DNA of 64,000 nt from Parabacteroides sp. PH5-46. Lineage in GTDB: Bacteria > Bacteroidota > Bacteroidia > Bacteroidales > Tannerellaceae. The stretch spans positions 62,001 through 126,000 of the forward strand of contig NZ_JARXXA010000009.1 in NCBI RefSeq assembly GCF_029892785.1, written 5' to 3'. The notes under the pieces are model-generated. The model had not been told where the DNA came from, did no database searches, and saw only the letters and a list, made by a program, of their open reading frames with translations. Below are positions 35,178 through 45,500 of the stretch, one piece after another. The translations under genes were made by a program, and so were the position numbers. Numbering within the stretch: position 1 is the stretch's first letter; each line of letters begins with the position of its first letter.

Positions 35178-36506
35178 TTAAATATACATATTCAGTATTG
35201 CTTCAAACAACTCCTGCTTTCCGCTTGTTTGCTTTGGCTCACCAATTTTATGAGCGTGTGCAAGCAGTTCTTCAAGAGTCATCTTACCATCTTCAAACGC
35301 CTTTCCGCTACCACCATCAAAAGAAGCGTAACGATTCTGGCGAAGTTTCTTGTAATCTGATTTTTCAAGGATTTCAGCAGCTGTAATCAATCCACGGGCA
35401 AATACGTCCATACCAGAGACATGGGCAATGAACAGATCATCCATATCCGTAGAGTTACGACGAATCTTCGCGTCAAAGTTTACACCACCATGTCCCAGTC
35501 CGCCTGCCGGAAGCATTACCAACCAAGCCTGTACAAAGTCATAGATATCCAACGGGAACTGGTCGGTATCCCATCCATTCTGATAGTCACCACGATTCGC
35601 ATCAATGCTACCCAGCATTCCTGCATCAACAGCAGCCTGTAGTTCATGTTCGAATGTGTGTCCAGCCAATGTAGCGTGGTTCACTTCTATATTTACCTTG
35701 AAGTCTTTTTCCAGTCCGTAGTTACGAAGGAAGCCTATTACCGTTTCCGTATCAAAGTCATACTGATGTTTAGTTGGCTCCATTGGTTTAGGCTCGATCA
35801 GGAATGTACCTTTAAAGCCTTGTTTGCGTGCATAGTCGCGAGCCATAGCCAAGAAGCGTCCCAGATGATCTTTTTCGCGTTTCATATCGGTATTCAGCAA
35901 GCTCATATAGCCTTCGCGTCCACCCCAGAATACATAGTTTGATCCACCCAAGGCTATTGTTGCGTCAATAGCGTTCTTCACCTGTGCTCCGGCACATGCT
36001 ACAACATCGAAGTCCGGATTTGTAGAAGCACCATTCATATAGCGTTCATGACCGAATACGTTAGCAGTTCCCCAAAGCAGTTTCACACCAGAGGCAGCTT
36101 GTTTTTCTTTTGCATAGTCTACGATAGCCTGCAAATTCTTTTCGTATTCACCCCATGAGTTGCCCGAATCTACCAAATCCACGTCGTGGAAGCAATAGAA
36201 AGGTATTCCCATTTTGGTCATAAATTCAAATGCAGCATCCATTTTATTCTTGGCTCTGCTGATTGCATCATTACCTAGATCCCAAGGATGATGAATGGTA
36301 GGACCGCCAAATGGGTCACCTCCATTTGCACACAATGTATGCCAGTATGCCATTGAAAAACGCATCCAGTCTTTCAGGCTTTTACCCATCACTACTTTGT
36401 TCTCGTCGTAATAGCGGAATGCTAAGGGGTTACGACTTTCTTTTCCTTCAAATTTAATCTTTCCGATACCAGGAAAGAACTCTTTTGTTCCTTTTAAAAT
36501 TTCCAT
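35178..36506 (-). CDS. xylA: Xylose isomerase
   Basis: A 442-residue TIM-barrel enzyme converting D-xylose to D-xylulose (and glucose to fructose), with two divalent metals. Family motifs are [52 protein letters not shown] and [20 protein letters not shown]; the residues in EPKP, EVNHAT and DANRGD bind the metals. Length matches the group II enzymes. It follows the Nudix-type regulator by 33 bases. Xylulokinase and a xylose transporter are not in the window. Confidence 0.96.
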   Translation of the reverse strand: MEILKGTKEFFPGIGKIKFEGKESRNPLAFRYYDENKVVMGKSLKDWMRFSMAYWHTLCANGGDPFGGPTIHHPWDLGNDAISRAKNKMDAAFEFMTKMGIPFYCFHDVDLVDSGNSWGEYEKNLQAIVDYAKEKQAASGVKLLWGTANVFGHERYMNGASTNPDFDVVACAGAQVKNAIDATIALGGSNYVFWGGREGYMSLLNTDMKREKDHLGRFLAMARDYARKQGFKGTFLIEPKPMEPTKHQYDFDTETVIGFLRNYGLEKDFKVNIEVNHATLAGHTFEHELQAAVDAGMLGSIDANRGDYQNGWDTDQFPLDIYDFVQAWLVMLPAGGLGHGGVNFDAKIRRNSTDMDDLFIAHVSGMDVFARGLITAAEILEKSDYKKLRQNRYASFDGGSGKAFEDGKMTLEELLAHAHKIGEPKQTSGKQELFEAILNMYI

Positions 36507-36539
36507 AATTGTTTGTTGTGAATAAATGTAAGTTCTTGA

Positions 36540-37256
36540 TTATATATTGCTTTTCATTTTCTTATATACTTTCTTATCAAACTTATAATAACGGGCTGCA
36601 CGATGCGAAACATCCTTTTGTTTTTCGTCCAGCGCAATTACATAAGGCATAGCCGCTACTTTTTTATGAAAGTTGCGAATATCTATACGTTTATTATATA
36701 TAGCTTCATATAGTTTGTGCAGCTGACTGATCGTAAACTTCTTGGGAAGCATTTCGAAAACGATAGACGGATTGTTTTCTATCCAGGTACGAATTTCCGT
36801 TAGCGACTCGTTTACAATCCGGTTATGATCAAACGGCAATTTAGGAATGCGGCTGATCGGACACCAGTCTGTCTGTTTATACTTTGATATATTATTTAAT
36901 TTTCTGTCCACCTTACACAATGACAAATACGCCACGGTGATCAGGCGGTTGATATTCGGCTGATAGGCTTTGTCTAGCCATTTCATATCTTCGGGATTGT
37001 TCGCTCTGTCGGGCGAGGCAAAACAGCGAAATTGTTTCAGAGAAACCCTTTTAATTCCCGTCAACTCAAATAGAACACGGTGTGCCGCGTCATCCACATC
37101 TTCTTCATTATAGATAAGACTACCCGGAAGTTTCAGTTCTTTTTCATGGCTATCGGCTTCTCCTCTCCTCACCAACAAGATGGTTAGTTGATCGTTTTCA
37201 AAACCGAAGACCACACAGTCTACAGAAACATAGGTATGAATAAACATTGTGTTCAT
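36540..37256 (-). CDS. NrtR/AraR-like Nudix transcriptional regulator, probable xylose regulator
   Basis: A 238-residue protein: a Nudix domain (about 1-145) joined to a winged helix (FTISQLHKLYEAIYNKRIDIRNFHKKV, read in two parts at about 170-200). The Nudix box is degenerate: the catalytic signature REUxEExG reads R60-V-L-F-E64-L-T-G67, so two key glutamates are missing and hydrolysis is unlikely. In Bacteroides the arabinose regulator AraR belongs to this family, with the Nudix fold as sugar sensor. Position directly in front of xylA suggests a xylose-responsive repressor (inference). It heads the operon and has a -7 box at 37285-37292. Confidence 0.85.
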   Translation of the reverse strand: MNTMFIHTYVSVDCVVFGFENDQLTILLVRRGEADSHEKELKLPGSLIYNEEDVDDAAHRVLFELTGIKRVSLKQFRCFASPDRANNPEDMKWLDKAYQPNINRLITVAYLSLCKVDRKLNNISKYKQTDWCPISRIPKLPFDHNRIVNESLTEIRTWIENNPSIVFEMLPKKFTISQLHKLYEAIYNKRIDIRNFHKKVAAMPYVIALDEKQKDVSHRAARYYKFDKKVYKKMKSNI

Positions 37257-37284
37257 GGCAAAATGCTATTTTTATCAATGGCAT

Positions 37285-37292
37285 CAAAGATA
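37285..37292 (-). promoter_or_regulatory. -7 box (TATCTTTG) of the nudR-xylA-GNAT operon
   Basis: A perfect consensus on the minus strand, 29 bases before the ATG at 37256. The leader contains ATGC and GCAT arms 14 bases apart (37263-37284), a weak candidate operator. Confidence 0.6.
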
Positions 37293-37435
37293 TAATATAA
37301 TTTCATTAATCCGAACAATTTGATATATTTATTTTAGTTAAATTATTATAGCGCAAACTTTTACATATCGTATTTTACACGATAAGCACAAAGCATGAAA
37401 GGAAAAATAAACAATAAGTTATACGAAGCAAAAAA

Positions 37436-37523
37436 CGCATGCATACGTTTTCCGAATCGCATGCATGCGTTTGGGAAATTGCAGCCATGCGTTTTCAAAA
37501 AAGTATACATGCGTTTTTTGAAA
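37436..37523. repeat. Four-unit, 22-bp-period palindromic array (array D)
   Basis: Units of exactly 22 bases start at 37436, 37458, 37480 and 37502. One core is CGCATGCATGCG (best in unit 2), the other, 11 bases away, is of the type TTTTCnGAAAA. It lies in the 369-base gap between tsaB and the Nudix regulator, both on the minus strand. The rest of this gap is AT-rich; apart from the promoter nothing else was seen. An open frame across it (37361-37597) is rejected. Confidence 0.85.
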
Positions 37524-37625
37524 AGACACAACAAATTAATGCACAGGCAAATACAATTCACCCCGTAAATACACTTAATAAAGGAGGAAAAATACAATAA
37601 GGTTTAAAGCTCAGGCAGACTTGTG

Positions 37626-38327
37626 TCAGAGATTTCCCAATACTTTATTCTTAGGAATGGTAGCTATAAAATCTTTCAGGTAATTGGGTTCAAAATATGC
37701 TACATCTTCAAATTGCTTCTTATCAAAATAGTTTCGGGATAATGGAATCATATCAATAGCCAACGGATGGATGTCATCCAGAAAGATTGCTTGCTCCGAT
37801 ACTATAACCTCTTTACACTTTGCCGCTCCGTTACCAAAGAAACAAACCCGGTTTTCTTTCAGGAAAGCGACATAGGTATCCGCCGTTACGATCTCCGCCA
37901 TGGTATCCCTGACCGGATGAAGGTTTTCGTCATAGATTGCGGCATACACCTCCATTCGACGAGCATCCAACATAGAACAGTAAAGAGTTTGCGACGGCAT
38001 CTTTTTTTCTGCAATCACTTTTGAAGCCAGTATCTCAAGAGTAGGAACACTAATCAAGGGGATTCCGTAGCCAAAGCACAAGCCTTTCGCCACCGACACA
38101 CCAATACGCAAACCGGTATACGAACCGGGGCCACTGCTGACAGCTACCGCATCGGGCTTCAAGCCTTCAGATGCTACCACATTCAATGCCTCTTCCACAT
38201 ACACTCCGAGCAAGGCAGCATGCGACGGCCCCTCAAAAGATTCTTTATTGAAAAGTATATCATTATTATAAGACAAGGCAACAGAACATACGGTTGTTGC
38301 TGTCTCAATAGCTAATAAACACGACAT
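37626..38327 (-). CDS. tsaB: tRNA threonylcarbamoyladenosine biosynthesis protein TsaB
   Basis: A 233-residue ASKHA-fold protein that partners TsaD in making t6A at position 37 of ANN-decoding tRNAs. The N-terminus LLAIETATTVCSVAL and the segment SSGPGSYTGLRIGVSVAKGL are diagnostic. The ATG at 38327 is chosen; an upstream open extension lies in the promoter and lacks similarity. A -7 box is at 38361-38368. The gene is divergent from yicC. Confidence 0.94.
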   Translation of the reverse strand: MSCLLAIETATTVCSVALSYNNDILFNKESFEGPSHAALLGVYVEEALNVVASEGLKPDAVAVSSGPGSYTGLRIGVSVAKGLCFGYGIPLISVPTLEILASKVIAEKKMPSQTLYCSMLDARRMEVYAAIYDENLHPVRDTMAEIVTADTYVAFLKENRVCFFGNGAAKCKEVIVSEQAIFLDDIHPLAIDMIPLSRNYFDKKQFEDVAYFEPNYLKDFIATIPKNKVLGNL

Positions 38328-38360
38328 ATAATAATCTTGTAATATTCTTGTTTTAAAGTA

Positions 38361-38419
38361 CAAATGTACATTTTTAATATAGTATGCTAAATAATAGTTG
38401 AAATAAAAAAGTACCTTTG
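38361..38419. promoter_or_regulatory. Divergent -7 boxes of tsaB and yicC
   Basis: CAAATGTA at 38361-38368 reads TACATTTG on the minus strand for tsaB. TACCTTTG at 38412-38419 is the plus-strand box for the yicC-gmk-nadD operon. Both are exact matches, 33 and 18 bases from their ATG codons. Confidence 0.62.
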
Positions 38420-38437
38420 CGAAAATTTCTCGAAAAA

Positions 38438-39310
38438 ATGATACAATCAATGACTGGCTTCGGTAAGGTTACAGCCGAATTACCTTCAAAAAAAGTAACC
38501 GTTGAGATAAAGGCATTAAACAGTAAACAATCAGACATCTCAACACGTATGCCTTCCGTTTATAAAGAAATGGAAATGCAAATCCGTAGTCAGTTACTGA
38601 AAGAACTGGAACGTGGAAAAATTGAATTCAATATCCAGGTAGAACATATCGGAAAAGAAGCAGCTACTCAAATCAATGCCACCATCTTTGAAGGTTATTA
38701 TAACCAGGTCAACGAGATGGCCAACAAGCTACAGCTACCGCTTCCGGCAGACTGGTTCACCTTGTTGCTGCGTATGCCGGAAGTTTTAAAATCCGAAATT
38801 GCAGAAGTAGACGAAAGCGAATGGAACCTTATCCAGCAGTCCATCAACAATGCCATCAAGCAACTGAAAGATTTCCGAATACAGGAAGGTGCCATGCTTC
38901 AGCAGTTATTCACCGAAAAGATTGAAAAGATATCAAGCTTATTAAGCGAACTGGAAGTATATGAAGGCGAACGTATCGAAAAGATCAAAGCCCGCATCAC
39001 GGACAACCTGGAAAAAGTAGCTTTGACAGACTATGACAAAAACCGCTTTGAACAGGAAATGATCTACTACATAGAAAAGCTGGATGTAAACGAAGAAAAA
39101 AGCCGCTTACTTAATCACCTGAAATACTTCATCAGCACAATGGCTGACGGACAGGGACAAGGTAAAAAGCTAGGTTTTATTGCTCAGGAAATCGGTAGAG
39201 AAATCAATACACTGGGGTCCAAAAGCAATCACGCCGAAATGCAACAAATCGTTGTTCGTATGAAGGACGAATTAGAACAAATAAAGGAACAAGTACTTAA
39301 CGTTTTATAA
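38438..39310 (+). CDS. yicC: YicC/YloC-family endoribonuclease
   Basis: A 290-residue protein beginning MIQSMTGFGKV, the family signature, at the ATG at 38438; a TTG at 38417 lies in the promoter box. The C-terminal DUF1732 part ends with GKKLGFIAQEIGREINTLGSK followed by conserved residues up to VKD-like MKDELEQIKEQVLNV. YicC has endoribonuclease activity and in E. coli promotes decay of the small RNA RyhB. It lies first in an operon with gmk and nadD. Confidence 0.92.
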   Translation: MIQSMTGFGKVTAELPSKKVTVEIKALNSKQSDISTRMPSVYKEMEMQIRSQLLKELERGKIEFNIQVEHIGKEAATQINATIFEGYYNQVNEMANKLQLPLPADWFTLLLRMPEVLKSEIAEVDESEWNLIQQSINNAIKQLKDFRIQEGAMLQQLFTEKIEKISSLLSELEVYEGERIEKIKARITDNLEKVALTDYDKNRFEQEMIYYIEKLDVNEEKSRLLNHLKYFISTMADGQGQGKKLGFIAQEIGREINTLGSKSNHAEMQQIVVRMKDELEQIKEQVLNVL

Positions 39311-39319
39311 TCAATCAAA

Positions 39320-39886
39320 GTGGCCGGAAAGTTAATCATATTCTCTGCTCCCTCAGGTTCGGGAAAGTCTACTATTATTAACTATTTATTGAAGCAGGAT
39401 TTGCGGATATGCTTTTCCATATCGGCAACCAGCCGTCCTCCGCGAGGGGAAGAACAGCATGGTGTGGAATATTACTTCCTCTCTCCCGAAGAATTTCGTA
39501 TACGAATAGAAAAAGGAGATTTCCTGGAGTACGAAGAGGTGTATACCGACCGTTTTTACGGCACACTGAAAAGCGAGGTAGAACGCATACTGGAACAGGG
39601 CGACAATGTCGTTTTCGACGTAGACGTTGTGGGTGGCTGCAACATTAAAGAATACTACGGAGACCAAGCTCTTTCCATATTTATACAGCCCCCCAGCATA
39701 GACGAACTACGCAAACGGCTGGAGGGAAGAGGCACCGATAGTCCCGAAACAATTGAAAACCGGATCAACAAAGCGGAATACGAAATGACCTTCGCTCCCC
39801 GCTTTGACAAAATAGTAATTAACGACGACCTGTCTGAAGCACAGGAAGAAACCTGCCGGATTGTTAAACAGTTTCTCGAGGCATGA
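39320..39886 (+). CDS. gmk: Guanylate kinase
   Basis: A 188-residue enzyme phosphorylating GMP to GDP. The P-loop [13 protein letters not shown] is at about 8-20, the GMP-binding segment [20 protein letters not shown] at 35-55. The start is GTG at 39320; no ATG is available before the P-loop. Nine bases separate it from yicC and its stop overlaps the nadD start (ATGA). Confidence 0.95.
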   Translation: MAGKLIIFSAPSGSGKSTIINYLLKQDLRICFSISATSRPPRGEEQHGVEYYFLSPEEFRIRIEKGDFLEYEEVYTDRFYGTLKSEVERILEQGDNVVFDVDVVGGCNIKEYYGDQALSIFIQPPSIDELRKRLEGRGTDSPETIENRINKAEYEMTFAPRFDKIVINDDLSEAQEETCRIVKQFLEA

Positions 39887-40446
39887 AAAAAACGGGTATA
39901 TTCTCCGGCTCGTTCAACCCCATTCACATCGGGCATCTGGCCTTAGCCAACTGGCTATGTGAGTTTGAAGAACTAGACGAAGTATGGTTCCTGGTTACCC
40001 CCTTAAACCCGTTAAAAGAAAAAAACATACTGATAGACAACCAACTTCGGTATGAAATGGTGCAAAAGGCCATTGCCGGCTATCCGAAGTTTAAAGTCAG
40101 CGACTTTGAGTTTACCCTGCCTCAGCCCTCATATACCGTCCACACGCTGGCAGAACTGAAGAAAGCATATCCCGAACATGATTTCCACTTCATTATGGGA
40201 GCAGATAACTGGGTAAAAATCAATCAGTGGAAAGATTATGAAACAATCCTGAAGAATTACCCAATACTCATCTATCCCCGGCTGGGATACGAGGTTACTA
40301 TCCCTGATGAATACCCCCGTATTCGCATGGTAAATGCTCCGATAATGGAGATCTCCTCTTCGTTTATCAGGCAGGCGTTCCGTGAAGGAAAAGATATCCG
40401 CTTCTTCCTCCCCGAAAGTATTCGCAACAACCTCTCTGAATTTTAA
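39883..40446 (+). CDS. nadD: Nicotinate-nucleotide adenylyltransferase
   Basis: A 187-residue nucleotidyltransferase that joins nicotinate mononucleotide and ATP in NAD synthesis. The HxGH motif appears in [19 protein letters not shown], and the ending [21 protein letters not shown] is typical. Its ATG overlaps the gmk stop by 4 bases. Confidence 0.95.
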   Translation: MKKTGIFSGSFNPIHIGHLALANWLCEFEELDEVWFLVTPLNPLKEKNILIDNQLRYEMVQKAIAGYPKFKVSDFEFTLPQPSYTVHTLAELKKAYPEHDFHFIMGADNWVKINQWKDYETILKNYPILIYPRLGYEVTIPDEYPRIRMVNAPIMEISSSFIRQAFREGKDIRFFLPESIRNNLSEF

Positions 40447-40456
40447 TACTTTTTCG

Positions 40457-40464
40457 TACTTTTG
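40457..40464 (+). promoter_or_regulatory. -7 box (TACTTTTG) of the Yip1-smpB group
   Basis: An exact match 34 bases before the ATG at 40499, just after the nadD stop. It probably drives the run of genes up to metH. Confidence 0.6.
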
Positions 40465-40498
40465 TCCTCTCGTAAAAAGAAGATAAAGAGAGCAAAAG

Positions 40499-41071
40499 AT
40501 GTATAAAGATTTATTCAAATGGGTAATTGCCATTATTACTCAACCAGGAAAAGCGCTGAAAGAACTGGCTGATAAGGAAGAAAAGAATGACGAATACCTC
40601 ACACAGTTTGTCTATCCCCTGATCGGGCTTGTTACTGCTGCAGCTTTTATCGGAATACTTTTTACTCAAAAGGAATTCAGTATAGAGTTGGCTTTAAAGT
40701 CGTCCATTAAGGCTTTGGTGTCTTATTTCGGAGGATTTTATCTGGCTTCATACTTTCTGAATGAGTTGTGGAGTAGTTTCTTTAAACAGGAAAAAGACCT
40801 GAAGCTTTGCCAACGTTTCGTTGGATATTCTTCGGCTATGATGTATGCTCTTAACATTATATTGATGCTATTGCCGACATCCGACTTTTTCTTTTTACGT
40901 ATCTTTGTTTTATATACCGTATATATCGTTTGGGAAGGAGCCGTTCCCTATATGAAAGTAACAGAAAACATACGGCTCAAATTCGTACTCACGGCTTCGG
41001 CACTGATTATTTTATTACCGGAAATTATCGGGCTCTTGTTATTCATGCTGATGCCGGGATTACGGGTATAA
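40499..41071 (+). CDS. Yip1-domain membrane protein
   Basis: A 190-residue protein with about five transmembrane segments, opening with a short amphipathic part (WVIAIITQPGKALKELADKE) that is typical of YIP1/DUF1282 proteins; later segments include VYPLIGLVTAAAFIGILF, ALVSYFGGFYLASYF and the final LIILLPEIIGLLLFMLM. The function of bacterial Yip1 proteins is not known. It is followed 22 bases later by smpB. Confidence 0.78.
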   Translation: MYKDLFKWVIAIITQPGKALKELADKEEKNDEYLTQFVYPLIGLVTAAAFIGILFTQKEFSIELALKSSIKALVSYFGGFYLASYFLNELWSSFFKQEKDLKLCQRFVGYSSAMMYALNIILMLLPTSDFFFLRIFVLYTVYIVWEGAVPYMKVTENIRLKFVLTASALIILLPEIIGLLLFMLMPGLRV

Positions 41072-41093
41072 CAGAACGTAGCAACAACTGACA

Positions 41094-41555
41094 ATGAAAG
41101 AGAAGATTTCAAATAATATACAGATCAAGAACAAGCGGGCAACCTTTGATTACGCTTTGCTCGAAACCTTTACGGCAGGTATTGTACTAACCGGAACGGA
41201 AATAAAATCCATCCGGCTGGGGAAAGCCAGCTTGGTAGACACCTACTGCCTTGTAGAAAGAGGCGAATTGTGGGTAAAGAATATGTATGTTGCCGAATAC
41301 TTTTACGGCACCTACAACAATCACTCAGCCCGTAGAGACCGCAAACTGCTACTCAACCGGAAAGAACTGAAGAAAATAGAAGCAGAGTCTAAGAACAGTG
41401 GCTTCACTATCATTCCGGTACGGCTGTTTATCAACGAGAAAGGCTTGGCTAAAATAGTAATCGCCATTGCTAAAGGTAAGAAAGAATATGACAAACGCGA
41501 CTCATTAAAAGAGCGTGACGATAAACGCGAAATGGATCGTGCATTCAAGCGCTAA
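41094..41555 (+). CDS. smpB: SsrA-binding protein
   Basis: A 153-residue beta-barrel RNA-binding protein that carries tmRNA to stalled ribosomes. Signature segments are [34 protein letters not shown] and the basic tail [20 protein letters not shown]. The tmRNA gene itself is not in the window. The next gene starts two bases after the stop. Confidence 0.96.
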   Translation: MKEKISNNIQIKNKRATFDYALLETFTAGIVLTGTEIKSIRLGKASLVDTYCLVERGELWVKNMYVAEYFYGTYNNHSARRDRKLLLNRKELKKIEAESKNSGFTIIPVRLFINEKGLAKIVIAIAKGKKEYDKRDSLKERDDKREMDRAFKR

Positions 41556-41557
41556 TT

Positions 41558-42511
41558 ATGAATCAGGTAATCAAGCGTGTATGGGATTGTATCAAACGTG
41601 CCTTACCCAAAGCCGGAAAGACATGCCTTTGGTTGCTGAAGATCATTCTACCGATCTCCCTCTTCGTTCGATTGCTTCAATATTCGGGGGTATTAAGTAC
41701 CCTGTCTGTATTTTTAGAGCCTGTTTTTTCCAGAATAGGCCTGCCCGGTGAAACGGCTATTGTATTTATCACCAGTATATTTTCTCCTTTATATGCACCC
41801 ATAGCCTTGATTACATCTATGTCGTTAAGCGTGCGGGAAGCTACTATTCTGTCCTTGATGTGCCTTATTTCTCATAACTTACCGGTAGAATCGTCCGTTC
41901 AGTCCAAGACCGGAGCCGGCTTCTGGGAAATGAGTATCCTTCGCTTGATTATGAGTTTTGTAATCGCTTTTATCCTGAACAAAGTAATGGCCTTGGACGG
42001 ATGGGGTACGCTTGGGGTGAGCGTTAGTGCAGAGGTTTGTAATAGCTTATGGGATGTGTTTGTCCTTTGGTTTACAAGCTCTATGAAGGTTATTATCACC
42101 ATTTTGCTGGTGGTTACAGCCTTGATGATACTGCATTACATTCTCGACGAATTTAAACTGATGCGGGGGCTCTCTACTATATTCGCTCCTTTGATGCGTG
42201 TATTCGGACTTCCCAGAGATACAGCCTTTCTGTGGTTGGTAGGGAATGTAGTAGGTTTAGCCTATGGAGGCGCTATCATGGTGGAACAGGTAGAGCAAAA
42301 GAAACTGACCTATAAAGACGGGAATCTGTTAAACTATCATCTGGCAATGAGCCACTCCTTGCTGGAAGACTCTCTTATATTTATAGCCATTGGTATTCCG
42401 GCCTTATGGATTATCTTTACACGGCTGATCTTTGCTATTATCGTTGTATGGCTCAAACGGGCATACAACTTCTATTACGTAAGAAAAATAAAAGTATCTC
42501 ATGAAAGATAA
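41558..42511 (+). CDS. Nucleoside-recognition (Gate) domain membrane protein
   Basis: A 317-residue integral membrane protein with about eight helices in two Gate-domain halves, similar to SpmA/SpmB and the gate of nucleoside and ferrous-iron transporters. Recognisable parts are FITSIFSPLYAPIALITSMS, SLMCLISHNLPVESSVQSKTG and LWLVGNVVGLAYGGAIMVEQ. The transported substrate is unknown. Its end overlaps the metH start by 11 bases, so the two are probably translated together. Confidence 0.8.
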   Translation: MNQVIKRVWDCIKRALPKAGKTCLWLLKIILPISLFVRLLQYSGVLSTLSVFLEPVFSRIGLPGETAIVFITSIFSPLYAPIALITSMSLSVREATILSLMCLISHNLPVESSVQSKTGAGFWEMSILRLIMSFVIAFILNKVMALDGWGTLGVSVSAEVCNSLWDVFVLWFTSSMKVIITILLVVTALMILHYILDEFKLMRGLSTIFAPLMRVFGLPRDTAFLWLVGNVVGLAYGGAIMVEQVEQKKLTYKDGNLLNYHLAMSHSLLEDSLIFIAIGIPALWIIFTRLIFAIIVVWLKRAYNFYYVRKIKVSHER

Positions 42512-45500
42512 ATTGCAGCAACTGCTGAAAGAAAAGATATTAATACTGGATGGTGGTATGGGTACCATGATCCAGCGACATAAACTATCCGAACAAGACT
42601 ATAGGGGAACGCGCTTTGCCGACTTCCCCAACGACCTGAAAGGAAACAACGACCTATTGAACATCACCCAGCCGGATATCATTGCCGGTATACATCGTCA
42701 ATACTTAGATGCCGGGGCTGACATCTTCGCCACGAATACCTTCAATGCGAATGCCATATCGATGGAAGATTACGGTATGCAAACCCTCAGCCGGGAGATA
42801 AACCTGGCAGCCGGACAGCTATCACGCAAGGTGGCCGATACCTTCATGGCAGAGCATCCCGACAGGATTATTTTTGTAGCAGGCTCGGTAGGCCCAACGA
42901 ACAAAACGGCTTCTATGAGTCCCGATGTCAGCGATCCTGCCTACCGGACTGTTACCTATAAAGACCTGTATATTGCCTACAAAGAACAGATAGAAGCCTT
43001 GATCGAAGGAGGCGTAGATATCATCCTTGTTGAAACGGTGTTCGACACCCTGAATGCCAAAGCAGCCTTGGAAGCTGCCGAGACAGCCATCAGGGAACAA
43101 GGCAAAGAGCTTCCGATCATGCTGTCCGTAACACTTTCCGCTCAGGGCGGACGGACGTTCTCGGGACAAACACTAACTGCTTTTTTGGCCTCCGTCCAGC
43201 ATGTGAACCTTGTCAGCATCGGGCTGAACTGCTCGTTTGGCGCGGCTGATATGAAACCGTATCTGCAAGAGCTGGCACAATCGGCTCCTTATTATATAAG
43301 TGCTTATCCCAATGCCGGACTACCCAATAGTTTCGGCTTGTATGATGAAACACCGGAAACGATGGCTCAGCATATTAAATCCTTCATAGATGAAGGACTT
43401 GTCAATATACTGGGCGGCTGCTGCGGCACAACGCCTGAGCATATCGCACAATATCCGGCACTCATCAAGGGTGCAAAGCCTCATCAACCGGTAGCCGCCC
43501 CTCAAACACTCTGGCTGTCCGGACTGGAACTGCTGGAAATAAAACCGGAGAATAATTTTGTCAATATAGGCGAGCGCTGCAATGTGGCCGGTTCACGTAA
43601 ATTCCTGCGACTCATAAAAGAAGGGAACTACGAAGAAGCCCTCTCCATCGCCCGCAAACAAGTAGACGACGGAGCACAGGTCATCGATATAAACATGGAC
43701 GACGGAATGCTGGATGCCGTAAAGGAAATGACTACTTTCCTGAACCTCATCGCTTCCGAACCGGACATTGCCCGTGTACCTGTGATGATTGATTCCTCAA
43801 AATGGAACGTCATCGAACAGGCCTTGATGTGTACGCAGGGGAAAAGTATTGTAAACTCTATCAGCCTGAAAGAAGGAGAAGAAACATTCCTCAGACAAGC
43901 TTCGCGGATCAAGCAGTTAGGCGCGGCGGTAGTGGTGATGGCCTTCGACGAAAAAGGACAGGCCGACATCTTTGAACGCAAAACGGCTGTCTGCGAACGG
44001 GCGTACAAGCTGTTGATAGACAAGGTAGGTTTTAACCCTCAGGATATTATTTTCGACCCGAATGTATTGGCGATTGCTACGGGCATGGAAGAGCACAACC
44101 GTTACGGACTGGACTTCATTCAGGCCGTTGAATGGATCAAGCAACATCTGCCCGGAGCCAAAGTCAGCGGCGGGGTGAGCAACCTTTCCTTCTCCTTCCG
44201 GGGCAATAACTACGTGCGGGAAGCCATGCACGCCGTATTCCTGTATCATGCCATCGGCAAGGGTATGGATATGGGCATTGTCAACCCCTCTTCTTCTATC
44301 CTTTACGAAGATATTGAACCCAGCTTCCGCACCTTGTTGGAAGATGTAATCCTATACCGCAGACCCGGAGCGGCTGAAGAACTGATCGCTTACGCACAGA
44401 ACCTGCAAAAGGAAGTTGTTGAAACAACCGATAGCGGACAAGAAGTCTGGCGAACCTCCTCTTTGCAAGAGCGTCTGGAATATGCACTGCAAAAGGGCAT
44501 CGGCGACTTTCTGGAAACCGATCTGGCAGAAGCGCTCCGCGACTATCCGCGAGCCGTAGACATTATCGACGGCCCGTTGATGAGCGGTATGAACAAAGTA
44601 GGCGAGCTGTTCGGGGCAGGCAAGATGTTTTTGCCCCAGGTGGTAAAGACAGCCCGCACCATGAAAAAAGCCGTAGCCATCCTTCAACCCGCCATTGAAG
44701 CTGAAAAGACGGAAGCGGGCTCTACAAAAGCCGGAACAGTCGTTTTCGCTACTGTAAAAGGCGACGTGCATGATATCGGCAAGAATATTGTATCCATTGT
44801 CTTGTCTTGCAACAATTACGATGTGATAGACCTGGGCGTGATGGTTCCGGCTGATGTCATTATAAAAAAGGCGATAGAAGTAAAGCCGGATCTAATCTGC
44901 CTGTCCGGGCTTATTACACCTTCGCTGGACGAGATGGTACATGTAACCGACGAATTAGAGAAAGCCGGGCTTACCATTCCCGTGATGATAGGCGGGGCTA
45001 CCACCTCTAAGCTGCATACGGCCGTTAAGATTGCACCCAATCATAGTTTTCCGATTATTCATGTATTGGATGCTTCTCAAAACCCGCTCATTGCCGCCAA
45101 ATTGCTCCACCCCGAGACCCGTCAGACCTATCTCGACGAGTTAAACAAAGAATATGAAAGCCTGCGTGCTTCCATGAAAGAAAAGAAAGAAGAGCTGGTG
45201 TCTCTGGAAGAAGCCCGGAAACATCCCGTCCGCATAGATTGGAAGAGTTATCATCCGGTAAAACCGGCTCAATCAGGTGTACAGGTCATTCCTTACATCT
45301 CCATTGAAGAGATACGCCCTTATATCCATTGGAACTTCTTCTTTGCCGCCTGGAAACTGAGCGGACGCTTTGCCGGGATTGCAGGAATAGACGGTTGCGA
45401 TGTCTGCCGTGCCAACTGGCTGGCTGATTTCCCCGAAGAAGACAGAGCCAAGGCTGCCGAAGCCATGCAGCTATACAAAGATGCCAACAGGCTATTAAAT

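Noticed and set aside
37361-37597. Small minus-strand protein gene of 78 codons
   Set aside because: It runs through array D, has no promoter or similarity, and its composition follows the repeats.
42300-42500. Cobalamin riboswitch for metH
   Set aside because: metH overlaps the upstream gene and no B12-box-like sequence was seen there or before the upstream genes.
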